Part shown: in pieces, positions 17,572 to 25,978 of the stretch
How the letters are laid out: each line of letters opens with the position of its first letter
Position numbering within the stretch: position 1 is the stretch's first letter
Source of the DNA: Streptomyces sp. CB09001
GTDB lineage: Bacteria; Actinomycetota; Actinomycetes; Streptomycetales; Streptomycetaceae
Direction of reading: 5' to 3'
Assembly: GCF_003369795.1 (NCBI RefSeq)
Contig: NZ_CP026730.1
Coordinates: 3,162,001-3,226,000, forward strand
DNA: 64,000 nucleotides
Program-made: the position numbers and the translations under genes
The notes under the pieces: generated by a model
Told to the model about the DNA's origin: nothing
The model's input: only the letters and a program-made list of their open reading frames with translations
The model's database searches: none

Positions 17572-17611
17572 AACGGGCGGACGACGCGTCAACATGCGCC
17601 GTCCGCCCGTT
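17572..17611 (-). terminator. Terminator of hppA
   Basis: A perfect 12-bp stem, AACGGGCGGACG (17572-17583) with its complement at 17600-17611, around a 16-nt loop, 50 bp past the hppA stop. It is followed on the minus strand by a TTTCGCG stretch. Confidence 0.75.
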
Positions 17612-17661
17612 CCTTGAGCAGTGCCCGGAGCGAATCCGGGCGGTGAAACGGAGAGCGGGTG

Positions 17662-20067
17662 CTACGAAACCACCGCCGGATCGGCCGACTTGGGTTCCGG
17701 ATCGGAGTTGTCCTCGTCACCCATGGCGATCCCGCGCCGCTTGGACACGTAGACCGCCGCCGCGATGACGACGAACGCGACGACGGCGATCAGCACCCGT
17801 ACGCCGACACTCTTGTCGGCTCCGTAGGAGAACTTGATGACCGCCGGGGCGATGAGCAGCGCCACCAGGTTCATGACCTTCAGCAGCGGGTTGATCGCCG
17901 GACCCGCGGTGTCCTTGAACGGGTCGCCGACCGTGTCGCCGATGACGGTGGCGGCATGGGCCTCGCTGCCCTTGCCGCCGTGGTGGCCGTCCTCGACGAG
18001 CTTCTTGGCGTTGTCCCAGGCACCACCGGAGTTGGCGAGGAACACCGCCATCAGCGTCCCGGCGCCGATCGCGCCCGCCAGGAACGCGCCGAGCGCGCCG
18101 ACGCCTAGCGTGAACCCGATGAAGATGGGTGCCATCACGGCGAGCAGCCCGGGCGTGGCGAGTTCCCGCAGGGCGTCCCTGGTGCAGATGTCGACGACCT
18201 TGCCGTACTCGGGTTTCTCGCTGTAGTCCATGATTCCGGGCCGTTCCCGGAACTGCCGCCGCACCTCGTAGACTACGGCGCCCGCCGACCGCGACACCGC
18301 GTTGATCGCCAGCCCCGAGAAGAGGAAGACGACCGCAGCGCCGGCGATGAGCCCGACGAGGTTGTTGGGCTGCGAGATGTCCATCATCAGGTTCATCGGC
18401 GCGCCCTCGCCGCTGAGTTTCTCGCCCACGTCCGCCGCGCCGGTGGTGATGGCGTCGCGGTACGACCCGAAGAGGGCCGCGGCGGCCAGTACGGCGGTGG
18501 CGATGGCGATGCCCTTGGTAATGGCCTTGGTGGTGTTGCCGACGGCGTCCAGGTCGGTGAGCACCTGGGCGCCGGCGCCCTCGACGTCGCCGGACATCTC
18601 CGCGATGCCCTGCGCGTTGTCGGAGACCGGCCCGAAGGTGTCCATGGCGACGATCACACCGACCGTGGTGAGCAGGCCGGTGCCGGCCAGCGCCACCGCG
18701 AACAGCGCCAGCATGATCGACGTGCCGCCGAGCAGGAAGGCCCCGTAGACGCCGAGGCCGATCAACAGGGCGGTGTAGACGGCGGATTCGAGGCCGAGCG
18801 AGACTCCGGCGAGGACGACGGTGGCGGGACCGGTGAGCGAGGTCTTGCCGATGTCCTTGACGGGGCGCCTGGTGGTCTCGGTGAAGTAGCCGGTGAGCTG
18901 CTGGATCAGGGCGGCGAGCACGATGCCGATCGCGACCGCGACCAGTGCGAGGATCCGCGGATCGCCGCTCTTGCCCGCGATCGCCGCGTCGGTGACGCCG
19001 TCCAGGTCGGTGTACTTGCCGGGCAGGTAGACGAAGACGGCGACCGCCACCAGCACCAGCGAGATCGCCGCGGAGATGAAGAAGCCCCGGTTGATCGCGC
19101 TCATGCCGCTGCGGTCGGACCGCCGGGGCGCCACCGCGAAGATGCCGATCATGGCCGTGAGCACGCCGATCGCCGGGACCAGCAGCGGGAACGCCAGCCC
19201 GGAGTCGCCGAACGCCACCTTGCCGAGGATCAGCGCGGCCACCAGGGTGACGGCGTACGACTCGAAGAGGTCGGCCGCCATGCCCGCGCAGTCGCCGACG
19301 TTGTCGCCCACGTTGTCGGCGATGGTCGCGGCATTGCGCGGGTCGTCCTCCGGGATGCCCTGCTCGACCTTGCCGACCAGGTCGGCGCCGACGTCGGCGG
19401 CCTTGGTGAAGATGCCGCCGCCGACGCGCATGAACATCGCGATCAGCGCGGCACCGAGGCCGAAGCCCTCCAGGACCTTCGGCGCGTCGGCCGCGTACAC
19501 CAGCACCACGCAGCAGGCGCCCAGCAGGCCCAGCCCCACTGTGAACATGCCGACGACGCCGCCCGTGCGAAACGCGATCTTCGTCGCTTTGTGCGAGACG
19601 AGGGTGAGATCCTTTTCCGGTTCGCCGGGGGCCGGTGTCGCTTCCCGGGCCGCCGCGGCGACGCGCACATTGCTGCGCACGGCGAGCCACATACCGATAT
19701 AGCCGGTGGCCGCCGAGAACGCCGCGCCGATCAGGAAGAAGATCGAACGTCCGGCACGTTGATTCCAGTCGTCCGCGGGCAGCAGCATGAGCAGGAAGAA
19801 CACGACGACGGCGAATACGCCGAGCGTGCGCAACTGCCGGGCCAGGTACGCGTTCGCGCCTTCCTGGACGGCCGCCGCGATCTTCTTCATGCTGTCGGTT
19901 CCCTCGCCCGCCGCGAGCACCTGGCGCACCAGGAAGCCCGCGAGCACCAGCGCTGCCAGCGCGACGACCGCGATGACCGCGACCAGGGCGCGGTTTCCGT
20001 CGGTCAGCACGGCGGCCGCGAGGTGGGAGGGATCGCCCAACTGATGAGGGGTGGAAAGCTCCGCCAT
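17662..20067 (-). CDS. hppA: Membrane-bound proton-translocating pyrophosphatase, K+-independent type
   Basis: 801 residues with about 16 membrane helices. It couples pyrophosphate hydrolysis to proton export across the cytoplasmic membrane. The substrate motif DVGADLVGKVEQGIPEDDPR and NVGDNVGDCAGMAADLFE carry the Mg-PPi-binding Asp/Lys residues, and a second acidic cluster appears near the C-terminus (GDTVGDPFKDTAGPAINP). In GNTTKAITKG the residue after the second Thr is Lys rather than Ala, which in this family marks K+-independent pumps. AAGGAGG precedes the ATG. The gene stands alone; a minisatellite and a -10-like TACAAT (minus strand, 20116-20111) lie upstream, a stem-loop terminator downstream. 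Confidence 0.96.
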   Translation of the reverse strand: MAELSTPHQLGDPSHLAAAVLTDGNRALVAVIAVVALAALVLAGFLVRQVLAAGEGTDSMKKIAAAVQEGANAYLARQLRTLGVFAVVVFFLLMLLPADDWNQRAGRSIFFLIGAAFSAATGYIGMWLAVRSNVRVAAAAREATPAPGEPEKDLTLVSHKATKIAFRTGGVVGMFTVGLGLLGACCVVLVYAADAPKVLEGFGLGAALIAMFMRVGGGIFTKAADVGADLVGKVEQGIPEDDPRNAATIADNVGDNVGDCAGMAADLFESYAVTLVAALILGKVAFGDSGLAFPLLVPAIGVLTAMIGIFAVAPRRSDRSGMSAINRGFFISAAISLVLVAVAVFVYLPGKYTDLDGVTDAAIAGKSGDPRILALVAVAIGIVLAALIQQLTGYFTETTRRPVKDIGKTSLTGPATVVLAGVSLGLESAVYTALLIGLGVYGAFLLGGTSIMLALFAVALAGTGLLTTVGVIVAMDTFGPVSDNAQGIAEMSGDVEGAGAQVLTDLDAVGNTTKAITKGIAIATAVLAAAALFGSYRDAITTGAADVGEKLSGEGAPMNLMMDISQPNNLVGLIAGAAVVFLFSGLAINAVSRSAGAVVYEVRRQFRERPGIMDYSEKPEYGKVVDICTRDALRELATPGLLAVMAPIFIGFTLGVGALGAFLAGAIGAGTLMAVFLANSGGAWDNAKKLVEDGHHGGKGSEAHAATVIGDTVGDPFKDTAGPAINPLLKVMNLVALLIAPAVIKFSYGADKSVGVRVLIAVVAFVVIAAAVYVSKRRGIAMGDEDNSDPEPKSADPAVVS

Positions 20068-20214
20068 TCGTCCTCCTTGACGCTTGGGCTGAGCTCAAGA
20101 TGTGGACGGGATTGTAGGTACCGGAACCTGATCAAAACAGTGCACGACAAAATGAATTGCGCTGTCAACCACAAGGGGGCCGGAAGTAGTAATGGCCCTC
20201 CGGCATTAATACGT
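20068..20214 (-). promoter_or_regulatory. hppA: hppA upstream region with possible promoter
   Basis: On the minus strand TACAAT (20116-20111) lies 44 bp before the hppA ATG, with a poor TGTTTT 17 bp upstream. The segment is AT-richer than its surroundings. No other gene is visible here; the tandem repeat begins at its far side. Confidence 0.35.
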
Positions 20215-20329
20215 GATCCGTTCGATGATCCGTACGGGATCCGTTCGGTGATCCGTACGGGATCCGTTCGGTGATCCGCACGGGATCCGTTCGGTGATCC
20301 GCACGGGATCCGTTCGGTGATCCGTTTCG
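20215..20329. repeat. 23-bp tandem repeat upstream of hppA
   Basis: About five 23-bp units (starts 20215, 20238, 20261, 20284, 20307), each made of two similar halves beginning GATCCGT. Units differ by one or two bases and the last decays. The array lies 150-260 bp before the hppA start, between hppA and the anti-sigma gene's terminator. As 23 is not a multiple of three, no frame is conserved, so it is non-coding. Confidence 0.9.
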
Positions 20330-20420
20330 TGAACCGCCGGGTGATCAATTCTCGTGCGATTGATCGTGAATGAATTCACTTAACGCCCGCACGACCTCAA
20401 TGTATGTCCGCGCATGGCAA

Positions 20421-20443
20421 AGGGCCCCACCAGGTGGGGCCCT
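20421..20443 (-). terminator. Terminator of the bldG/anti-sigma operon
   Basis: A perfect 10-bp stem AGGGCCCCAC with its complement around the 3-nt loop CAG, flanked by a short A/T bias on the left side, 42 bp beyond the anti-sigma stop. Confidence 0.85.
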
Positions 20444-20484
20444 CTGGGTGACGCAGGGGTGATACGGGGGTGACGCGGGCGGGG

Positions 20485-20916
20485 TCAGATCGGCGGCAGC
20501 ACCGCCGACGCGGTGGGCCAGGTCATGCGGATCAGCCCGCCGCCCTCGCCCGCCGTGACCTCGACGTCGTCGACGAGTCCACTGATGACCGCGAGGCCCA
20601 TCTCGTCCTCCTCACTGTCCTGTGCGTCGGCGGCGTCCCCCGAGGACTTGGCCCCGGGGACCGTGTGCGGCGCCTCGTCGCCGACCTCGATGGAGAACTG
20701 CTTCTCCTCCTCGATCAGCGCCACCTTGACCGGCGCCGTGATGCCGACGTGCTGATGCAGGCCCACGGCCCGCGTGCAGGCCTCACCGACGGCGAGCCTG
20801 ACCTCGTCGAGGACGGCCTCGTCCACTCCGGCCCTGCGCGCCACCGCGGCCGCCACCAGACGGGCGGTGCGGACGTGCTCGGGCAGCGCGCTGAAACGGA
20901 GTTCGACGGTGGCCAT
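20485..20916 (-). CDS. Anti-sigma factor / serine kinase partner of BldG (RsbW family)
   Basis: 143 residues with the GHKL ATPase fold: RLAVGEACTRAVGLHQH contains the N-box Glu region and DEMGLAVISGLVDDVEV the G1/G2 glycine region. Proteins of this family bind a sigma factor and phosphorylate an anti-anti-sigma partner. The partner gene bldG is 110 bp upstream in the same direction, an arrangement known in S. coelicolor, where the products are co-transcribed and interact. An acidic insertion (AADAQDSEEDE) lies before the G2 box. AAGGGGG precedes the ATG. The sigma factor targeted is not encoded here. Confidence 0.9.
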   Translation of the reverse strand: MATVELRFSALPEHVRTARLVAAAVARRAGVDEAVLDEVRLAVGEACTRAVGLHQHVGITAPVKVALIEEEKQFSIEVGDEAPHTVPGAKSSGDAADAQDSEEDEMGLAVISGLVDDVEVTAGEGGGLIRMTWPTASAVLPPI

Positions 20917-21026
20917 GCATCCCCCTTGGAACTGCGGGCGTGCTTTCGAGGGTCCGGGCCGCCGACAGCCCGGACCCCCCTCGTTCTACTTGCTGTCCCG
21001 AGCCCCAAGAGGCCCGGGACCGGTCG

Positions 21027-21368
21027 TCAGTCGGTGGCCGCCACCGCTTCCTCGACCGAGGTGTGAATGGGGAACACCTTGGTGAGGCCGGTGATACGGA
21101 AGATCTTGAGAATGCGCTCCTGGTTGCAGACCAGCCGCAGCGAGCCCTCATGGGCACGCACCCGCTTCAGTCCACCCACCAGCACGCCGAGCCCTGTGGA
21201 GTCGAGGAAGTCCACGCCCTCCATGTCGACGACGAGGTGGAAACTCCCGTCGTTCACGAGCTCGACCAGCTGCTCACGCAGCTTGGGCGCGGTGTATACG
21301 TCAATTTCGCCACCGACCTCGACGACCGTACGATCGCCGACGGTACGGGTCGACAGGGACAGGTCCAC
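21027..21368 (-). CDS. bldG: Anti-sigma factor antagonist BldG
   Basis: 113 residues, a single STAS domain of the SpoIIAA/RsbV type. The phosphorylatable Ser is in [18 protein letters not shown]. BldG is required for aerial hyphae and antibiotic production in Streptomyces and acts by sequestering anti-sigma factors when unphosphorylated. The start is GTG at 21368, 6 nt after GGAGGA. It heads a two-gene unit with the anti-sigma gene and is divergent from the helicase gene with 82 bp between starts. Confidence 0.95.
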
Positions 21369-21450
21369 GGATCCTCCAGCACCTTGCTATCGAGCGGTCG
21401 TCCCTCGGGACACCTCGGCTTGAAGCCCCCAGGACGGTTCGCCAGCCGCG

Positions 21451-23916
21451 ATGGCATTCAATCACTTACCGGCAGGCGTGCACGACGCCTTGGTCCCATT
21501 GTCCGTCACGCCAGTGACAGACTCGGTGCCGATGGCCAAGAATCACCGACCCGATCGATCCCCGGCGGAGCCCGGCTCCCGGCCGGAACCGGGCATGCTC
21601 CTGGACCGGCTCGCCGCGGGACCGAGCCGGGCTGCGCGCATCACTCATACGGAGCACTTGCCCCCGCGTGCGGGCCGTCATGCCGTCTGGCCGGAGGGGA
21701 TTCGGCCGGAGGTCCTGGCCGCGGTACGGGCCGCGGGCATCGAACACCCCTGGGCCCACCAGGCACGCGTGGCCGAGCACGCCCTGGACGGCGACTCGGT
21801 GGTCGTCGCCACCGGCACCGCGTCGGGCAAGTCGCTGGCCTATCTGGTGCCGGTCCTGTCGACCCTCGTGGACGGCTCCGAGGCGCCCAACGGGCGTGGC
21901 GCCACCACGCTCTACCTGGCCCCCACCAAAGCGCTGGCGGCCGACCAGTGCCGGTCGGTGAAGGAACTTTCACAACCCCTCGGGACCTCCGTGCGAGCCG
22001 CGGTCTACGACGGCGACACGCCGTTCGAGGAACGCGAGTGGATCCGCCAGTACGGAACGTACGTCCTGACCAACCCGGACATGCTGCACCGCGGCATCCT
22101 GCCCTCCCACCCCCGTTGGTCCTCGTTCCTGAAGGCACTGAAGTACGTCGTCATCGACGAGTGCCACACCTACCGGGGCGTCTTCGGCTCCCACGTCGCC
22201 CAGGTGCTGCGCAGACTGCGCAGACTGTGTGCGCGCTACGGCGCGTCGCCCGTGTTCCTGCTCGCCTCCGCCACCGCCGCCGAACCCTCGGAAGCGGCCC
22301 GCCGGCTCACCGGGCTCCCGGTGATCGAGGTCGCCGACGACGCGTCACCCCGCGGTGAACTGGTGTTCGCCCTCTGGGAACCACCGCTGACCGAACTGGA
22401 GGGCGAAAAGGGCGCGCCGGTGCGCCGCACGGCCACCGCGGAAGCCGCGGACCTGCTGACCGACCTCACCGTGCAGGGCATGCGCTCGATCACCTTCGTC
22501 CGCTCCCGGCGTGGCGCCGAGCTGATCGCGGTGATCGCCCAGGAGCGTCTGGCCGAGGTCGACCGCTCCCTGGCCGGGCGCGTGGCGGCGTACCGGGGCG
22601 GCTACCTCCCCGAGGAGCGCCGCGCCCTGGAACGTGCCCTGCACTCCGGTGACCTCCTCGGCCTGGCGGCGACGAACGCCCTCGAACTCGGCCTCGACAT
22701 CTCCGGCCTGGACGCCGTGGTGATCGCGGGGTACCCGGGCACGCGGGCCTCGCTGTGGCAGCAGGCGGGCCGGGCCGGCCGGGCCGGACAGGGGGCGCTG
22801 GCCGTGCTGGTCGCCCGTGACGACCCGTTGGACACCTTCCTCGTCCACCACCCGGAGGCCCTTTTCGACCAGCCGGTGGAGTCCACCGTCCTCGACCCGG
22901 ACAACCCGTACGTCCTCGCCCCCCACCTGTGCGCGGCGGCGGCGGAACTGCCTCTGACCGAGGAGGACCTGAAGCTCTTCGGGCCCGCCTGCGAGGAGCT
23001 GCTGCCCCAGCTGGAGGCGGCGAAGCTGCTGCGCCGTCGGACCCGGGCCTGGCACTGGACCCGCCGTGAGCGGGCGGCCGACCTGACCGACATCCGCGGC
23101 GAGGGCGGACGTCCGGTCCAGGTCGTCGAGGAGGGCACGGGCAGGCTGCTGGGCACCGTGGACGCCGGTGCGGCCCACACGGCCGTGCACGAGGGCGCCG
23201 TGCACCTCCACCAGGGGCGCACGTACCTCGTCCGCTCGCTGGACCTGGAGGACTCCGTCGCGCTGGTAGAGCAGGCCACCCCCGCCTACTCGACGGTGGC
23301 CCGCGACACGACGGCGATCTCGGTGCTGGAGACCGACATCGAGGTCCCCTGGGGCGACGGGCGCCTCTGCTACGGCTCCGTCGAGGTAACCAACCAGGTG
23401 GTCTCCTTCCTGCGCCGGCGCCTGATCACCGGCGAGGTCCTGGGCGAGACGAAGCTCGACCTCCCTCCCCGGACACTGCGCACCCGCGCGGTGTGGTGGA
23501 CGGTCACCGAGGACCAACTGGACGCGGCCCGGATCAACCCGGAGATCCTCGGCGGGGCCCTGCACGCCGCCGAGCACGCCTCGATCGGCATGCTGCCCCT
23601 GTTCGCGACCTGCGACCGCTGGGACATCGGCGGCGTGTCCGTCCCCCTGCACCCGGACACACTGCTGCCGACGGTCTTCGTGTACGACGGCCACCCCGGC
23701 GGCGCGGGCTTCGCCGAGCGGGCCTTCCACACGGCCCGCGACTGGCTCACGGCAACCCGTGAAGCCATCGCCTCCTGCGAGTGCGACGCGGGCTGTCCTT
23801 CCTGCATCCAGTCCCCCAAGTGCGGCAACGGCAACGATCCGCTGCACAAGCGGGGAGCGGTACGGCTCCTCACGGTGCTGCTGCGGGGGGCGGCGGAGAC
23901 GGACCAGCCGGGGTAG
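21451..23916 (+). CDS. MrfA/YprA-like DEAD/DEAH helicase with C-terminal zinc-binding domain
   Basis: 821 residues. Helicase motifs in order: HQARVAEHAL (Q-motif-like), VVATGTASGKSLAYLVPVL (I), LAPTKALAADQ (Ia), LTNPDMLHRG, VVIDECHTYRGVFGSH (II, DEAH-like DECH), LLASATAAEP (III), ITFVRSRRGAELI, TNALELGLDISGLDAVV (V) and QQAGRAGRAGQ (VI). The C-terminal DUF1998 region ends with CECDAGCPSCIQSPKCG, four or more Cys like the zinc site of MrfA, a nuclease-linked helicase for mitomycin damage. In actinobacteria this gene forms the 'helicase/secretion neighbourhood' with Tad genes. The first ATG is kept for conservation of the early residues, although MAKNHRPDRS at 21532 is possible. The 3' end overlaps the convergent TadE/G-like gene by 47 bp. 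Confidence 0.9.
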   Translation: MAFNHLPAGVHDALVPLSVTPVTDSVPMAKNHRPDRSPAEPGSRPEPGMLLDRLAAGPSRAARITHTEHLPPRAGRHAVWPEGIRPEVLAAVRAAGIEHPWAHQARVAEHALDGDSVVVATGTASGKSLAYLVPVLSTLVDGSEAPNGRGATTLYLAPTKALAADQCRSVKELSQPLGTSVRAAVYDGDTPFEEREWIRQYGTYVLTNPDMLHRGILPSHPRWSSFLKALKYVVIDECHTYRGVFGSHVAQVLRRLRRLCARYGASPVFLLASATAAEPSEAARRLTGLPVIEVADDASPRGELVFALWEPPLTELEGEKGAPVRRTATAEAADLLTDLTVQGMRSITFVRSRRGAELIAVIAQERLAEVDRSLAGRVAAYRGGYLPEERRALERALHSGDLLGLAATNALELGLDISGLDAVVIAGYPGTRASLWQQAGRAGRAGQGALAVLVARDDPLDTFLVHHPEALFDQPVESTVLDPDNPYVLAPHLCAAAAELPLTEEDLKLFGPACEELLPQLEAAKLLRRRTRAWHWTRRERAADLTDIRGEGGRPVQVVEEGTGRLLGTVDAGAAHTAVHEGAVHLHQGRTYLVRSLDLEDSVALVEQATPAYSTVARDTTAISVLETDIEVPWGDGRLCYGSVEVTNQVVSFLRRRLITGEVLGETKLDLPPRTLRTRAVWWTVTEDQLDAARINPEILGGALHAAEHASIGMLPLFATCDRWDIGGVSVPLHPDTLLPTVFVYDGHPGGAGFAERAFHTARDWLTATREAIASCECDAGCPSCIQSPKCGNGNDPLHKRGAVRLLTVLLRGAAETDQPG

Positions 23917-24289
23917 GCGGTACGGAGGGTGGTGGCGCGGGTGGCGCCGGTGCGGTGAGTGGGGCCGGGCCCGCCCTCGCCCGGACCTCCGCCGTGAAGG
24001 GGCCTCTGCCCGACGCCGCCGTCACGTCCGAGATCTGTCCGGTGAGCACACAGCGCACCAACCGCACCTCCTGCGCCCGCGCGACCCGCCCCGCCCTTTC
24101 GCACGCCGTAGTGGCGCCCTGCGCCCATTCGTCCGCCGCGGCGAGCGCCGCCAGGTCGGCGCCGCCCGCCGCGCGGTGCCGGGCCACGACGGCCTGCCCC
24201 AGGGCCAGCACGACGCCGAACACGACACACAGAACGGCGATGGCGGCAACGCTCCACACGGTCGCCGACCCCTGGTCGGAGGCACCCAT
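23870..24289 (-). CDS. TadE/G-like pseudopilin of the helicase/secretion neighbourhood
   Basis: 139 residues from ATG at 24289. The N-terminus DQGSATVWSVAAIAVLCVVF resembles a pseudopilin: Gly then a hydrophobic helix, but with Trp where pilins carry Glu at +5. The middle has two Cys (WAQGATTACERAGR and VRCVLTGQ) and the tail is Pro/Ala-rich. It is the last gene of the Tad-type operon and its 3' end overlaps the 3' end of the convergent helicase gene by 47 bp. Probably an exported minor subunit of the pilus or secretion machine. Confidence 0.78.
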   Translation of the reverse strand: MGASDQGSATVWSVAAIAVLCVVFGVVLALGQAVVARHRAAGGADLAALAAADEWAQGATTACERAGRVARAQEVRLVRCVLTGQISDVTAASGRGPFTAEVRARAGPAPLTAPAPPAPPPSVPPTPAGPSPPPPAAAP

Positions 24290-24375
24290 GGCTCGGCCCC
24301 CGCCGGCACGGTCCCTCACGGCTCCGCCCGCACCGGTTCCCTCTCGGACGGCTCGGCATCCGCCGGGCCCGCCCC

Positions 24376-24849
24376 TCACGGCTCGGCCCCCACCGGTTCC
24401 GCCGCCGTCGGCGCCGTCCCCGCCGGCTGCTCCACCGAAGCCACGGCTTCCTCCCGTACTTCGAACGGCAGCCCGTGCAGAGCCGGCGGCTCGGCCACCA
24501 CGACCACACGGACCAGTCCCGCCTCGCGGCTGACCGTGACCCGCGCTCCGCTCGGTGCCGCCTGACGGGCGAGCTCCACGACCGCGTCTTCCGGGTCCTG
24601 TCGTGCCGCCGCGCGGGCCCCCGCCCGGGCCGCGTCCACGCACTGGATCTGGGCGGCGACCACGAGCAGCCCCCACACCAGCGCCATCGTGAACACCACC
24701 AGCACGGGAAGCACCACGGCAGCCTCCGCCGTCACGAATCCGCTGTCCGGCCCGGTGCTCGCCCCGGCGTCCGGTGCGCCGCGCAGGCGGCGTCCGCGCA
24801 CACCGCGGACCGGGATTCCGGCTCTCACCGCCCTTTCACATCCGCGCAT
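24376..24849 (-). CDS. TadE-family pseudopilin
   Basis: 157 residues. A basic N-terminus is followed by DSGFVTAEAAVVLPVLVVFT, i.e. Gly, then Phe-Val-Thr-Ala-Glu: Glu at +5 after the presumed cleavage, as in type IVb prepilins and TadE. The rest is a soluble domain without Cys pairs, ending in a Pro/Ala/Glu tail. It would be a membrane-anchored minor pilin. Its start overlaps the pilin gene by 14 bp, consistent with coupled translation. The 86-bp spacer after it contains degenerate GCTCGGCC-type repeats. Confidence 0.85.
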   Translation of the reverse strand: MRGCERAVRAGIPVRGVRGRRLRGAPDAGASTGPDSGFVTAEAAVVLPVLVVFTMALVWGLLVVAAQIQCVDAARAGARAAARQDPEDAVVELARQAAPSGARVTVSREAGLVRVVVVAEPPALHGLPFEVREEAVASVEQPAGTAPTAAEPVGAEP

Positions 24850-25063
24850 TGAGAGCCCCCTTCACGATGCCCTGCAGCTCCGCGCTCACCGTCCCGCTCG
24901 TGACGACCTTGTAGAGGATCACGGCGAAGGCCACCGCCGCGACGATCCCCATCGCGTACTCGGAGGTGACCATTCCAGCGTCCCGCCGCGCGGCCTGCCG
25001 TCGCACCGCCCCGACCACTCCGCCCACCAAGGCACCCAGCCGTGCCCGCACCATCTGATACAT
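24836..25063 (-). CDS. Flp-type pilin (DUF4244)
   Basis: 75 residues from ATG at 25063, preceded by GGGGG at the right spacing; an upstream ATG at 25105 lacks a ribosome-binding site. The core is RRDAGMVTSEYAMGIVAAVAF: after the Gly come Met-Val-Thr-Ser-Glu-Tyr, placing Glu and Tyr at +5/+6 as in Flp pilins cleaved by a prepilin peptidase. A single hydrophobic helix follows, and the mature protein would be about 50 residues. This is the likely major fibre subunit. The peptidase that would process it is not in the window. Confidence 0.85.
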   Translation of the reverse strand: MYQMVRARLGALVGGVVGAVRRQAARRDAGMVTSEYAMGIVAAVAFAVILYKVVTSGTVSAELQGIVKGALNARM

Positions 25064-25177
25064 CGCAACCCCCGTATGGCTCGATTCCGTTGCTCGCTTG
25101 CTCATCCGTTGCTCATCCGTTGCTCGACCACTGGTCGACCGCTGTTCGACCCGCTGTTCGTCCGACGCGCCGATCCG

Positions 25178-25978
25178 TCAGCCACCTCCTCCTTGACCCA
25201 GCACCCCGCCGGCCAGTCCGATGACCACCGGCAGTACGCCCACCGCGATGAACGCGGGCAGAAAGCACAGCCCCACCGGCGCGGTGACCATGACGGCCGC
25301 CCGGCGGGCCCGGACCGTCGTGGTGCGGGCCCAGTCGGCACGGGCCTGGGCGGCCAGGCGGGCGACCGGGCCCGCCGCGGGCAGGCCGGACACCTCGGCC
25401 CGCTCCAGCAGCCGCGCCAGGGGTGCGGCCCCCGGGACGGCGGCCAACCCCCGCCAGGCACCCTCCGGTTCGCCGCCGAGGCGTACCTCCGCGGCACCGC
25501 GCCCCAGCGCGTCCCCGACCGGTCCGCCGAGGGCATCGCCGACCGCCCGCGCCGCCGCCACCGGACTCGCGCCCGCCGCGATGCAGGCCGCCAGCAGATC
25601 GGCGGCCAAGGGCAGTTGACGGGCGGCTCGCGCGGCTGCGGCCTCCGCCGCCTCCGTGCCCGCGGCCGAACGTCGGGCACTCCGACGCCACAGTGCGGCC
25701 GCGCCCACCAGCCCCACCAGTACCCCGGCCAGACCGCCGACCAGGGCCCAACCGACGCCCACCGTGCCGGCCAGCGGCAGCCACGGGCGCAGGGTGCGCA
25801 GCGCCTCGGCGCGTCGCGAGGCGGAACGGACCGGCGCCCGCTGCGGTCCCAGTAGGCCCCTGAGCCGCCTGCGCAGCGCCCGCTCCCGCCGCATGGCTCC
25901 GAGTCGGCGTGTCAGCCAGCCGGCGGCCAGGACCATCGCCGCCGCTGCCCCCAGCCTGTGGACAAGGTCGCCGTTCAC
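25178..25978 (-). CDS. TadC-like type II secretion F inner-membrane protein
   Basis: 266 residues beginning at GTG 25978, whose GTGA overlaps the stop of tadB. Two hydrophobic segments lie near the N-terminus (~5-20 and ~70-95) and a pair at the C-terminus (VMVTAPVGLCFLPAFIAVGV and VIGLAGGVLG). A T2SF-like helical cytoplasmic domain between them carries LPLAADLLAACIAAGASP and EPEGAWRGLA. It forms the inner-membrane platform with TadB. Followed by ~115 bp with short repeated GTTGCTC motifs before the pilin gene. Confidence 0.85.
   Translation of the reverse strand: MNGDLVHRLGAAAAMVLAAGWLTRRLGAMRRERALRRRLRGLLGPQRAPVRSASRRAEALRTLRPWLPLAGTVGVGWALVGGLAGVLVGLVGAAALWRRSARRSAAGTEAAEAAAARAARQLPLAADLLAACIAAGASPVAAARAVGDALGGPVGDALGRGAAEVRLGGEPEGAWRGLAAVPGAAPLARLLERAEVSGLPAAGPVARLAAQARADWARTTTVRARRAAVMVTAPVGLCFLPAFIAVGVLPVVIGLAGGVLGQGGGG

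Noticed and set aside
17662-20484. Riboswitch in the hppA leader
   Set aside because: No recognisable aptamer; only a direct minisatellite and an AT-rich promoter-like segment.
25064-25177. Extended pilin start at 25105
   Set aside because: Lacks a ribosome-binding site and adds a non-conserved hydrophilic leader; GGGGG precedes ATG 25063.
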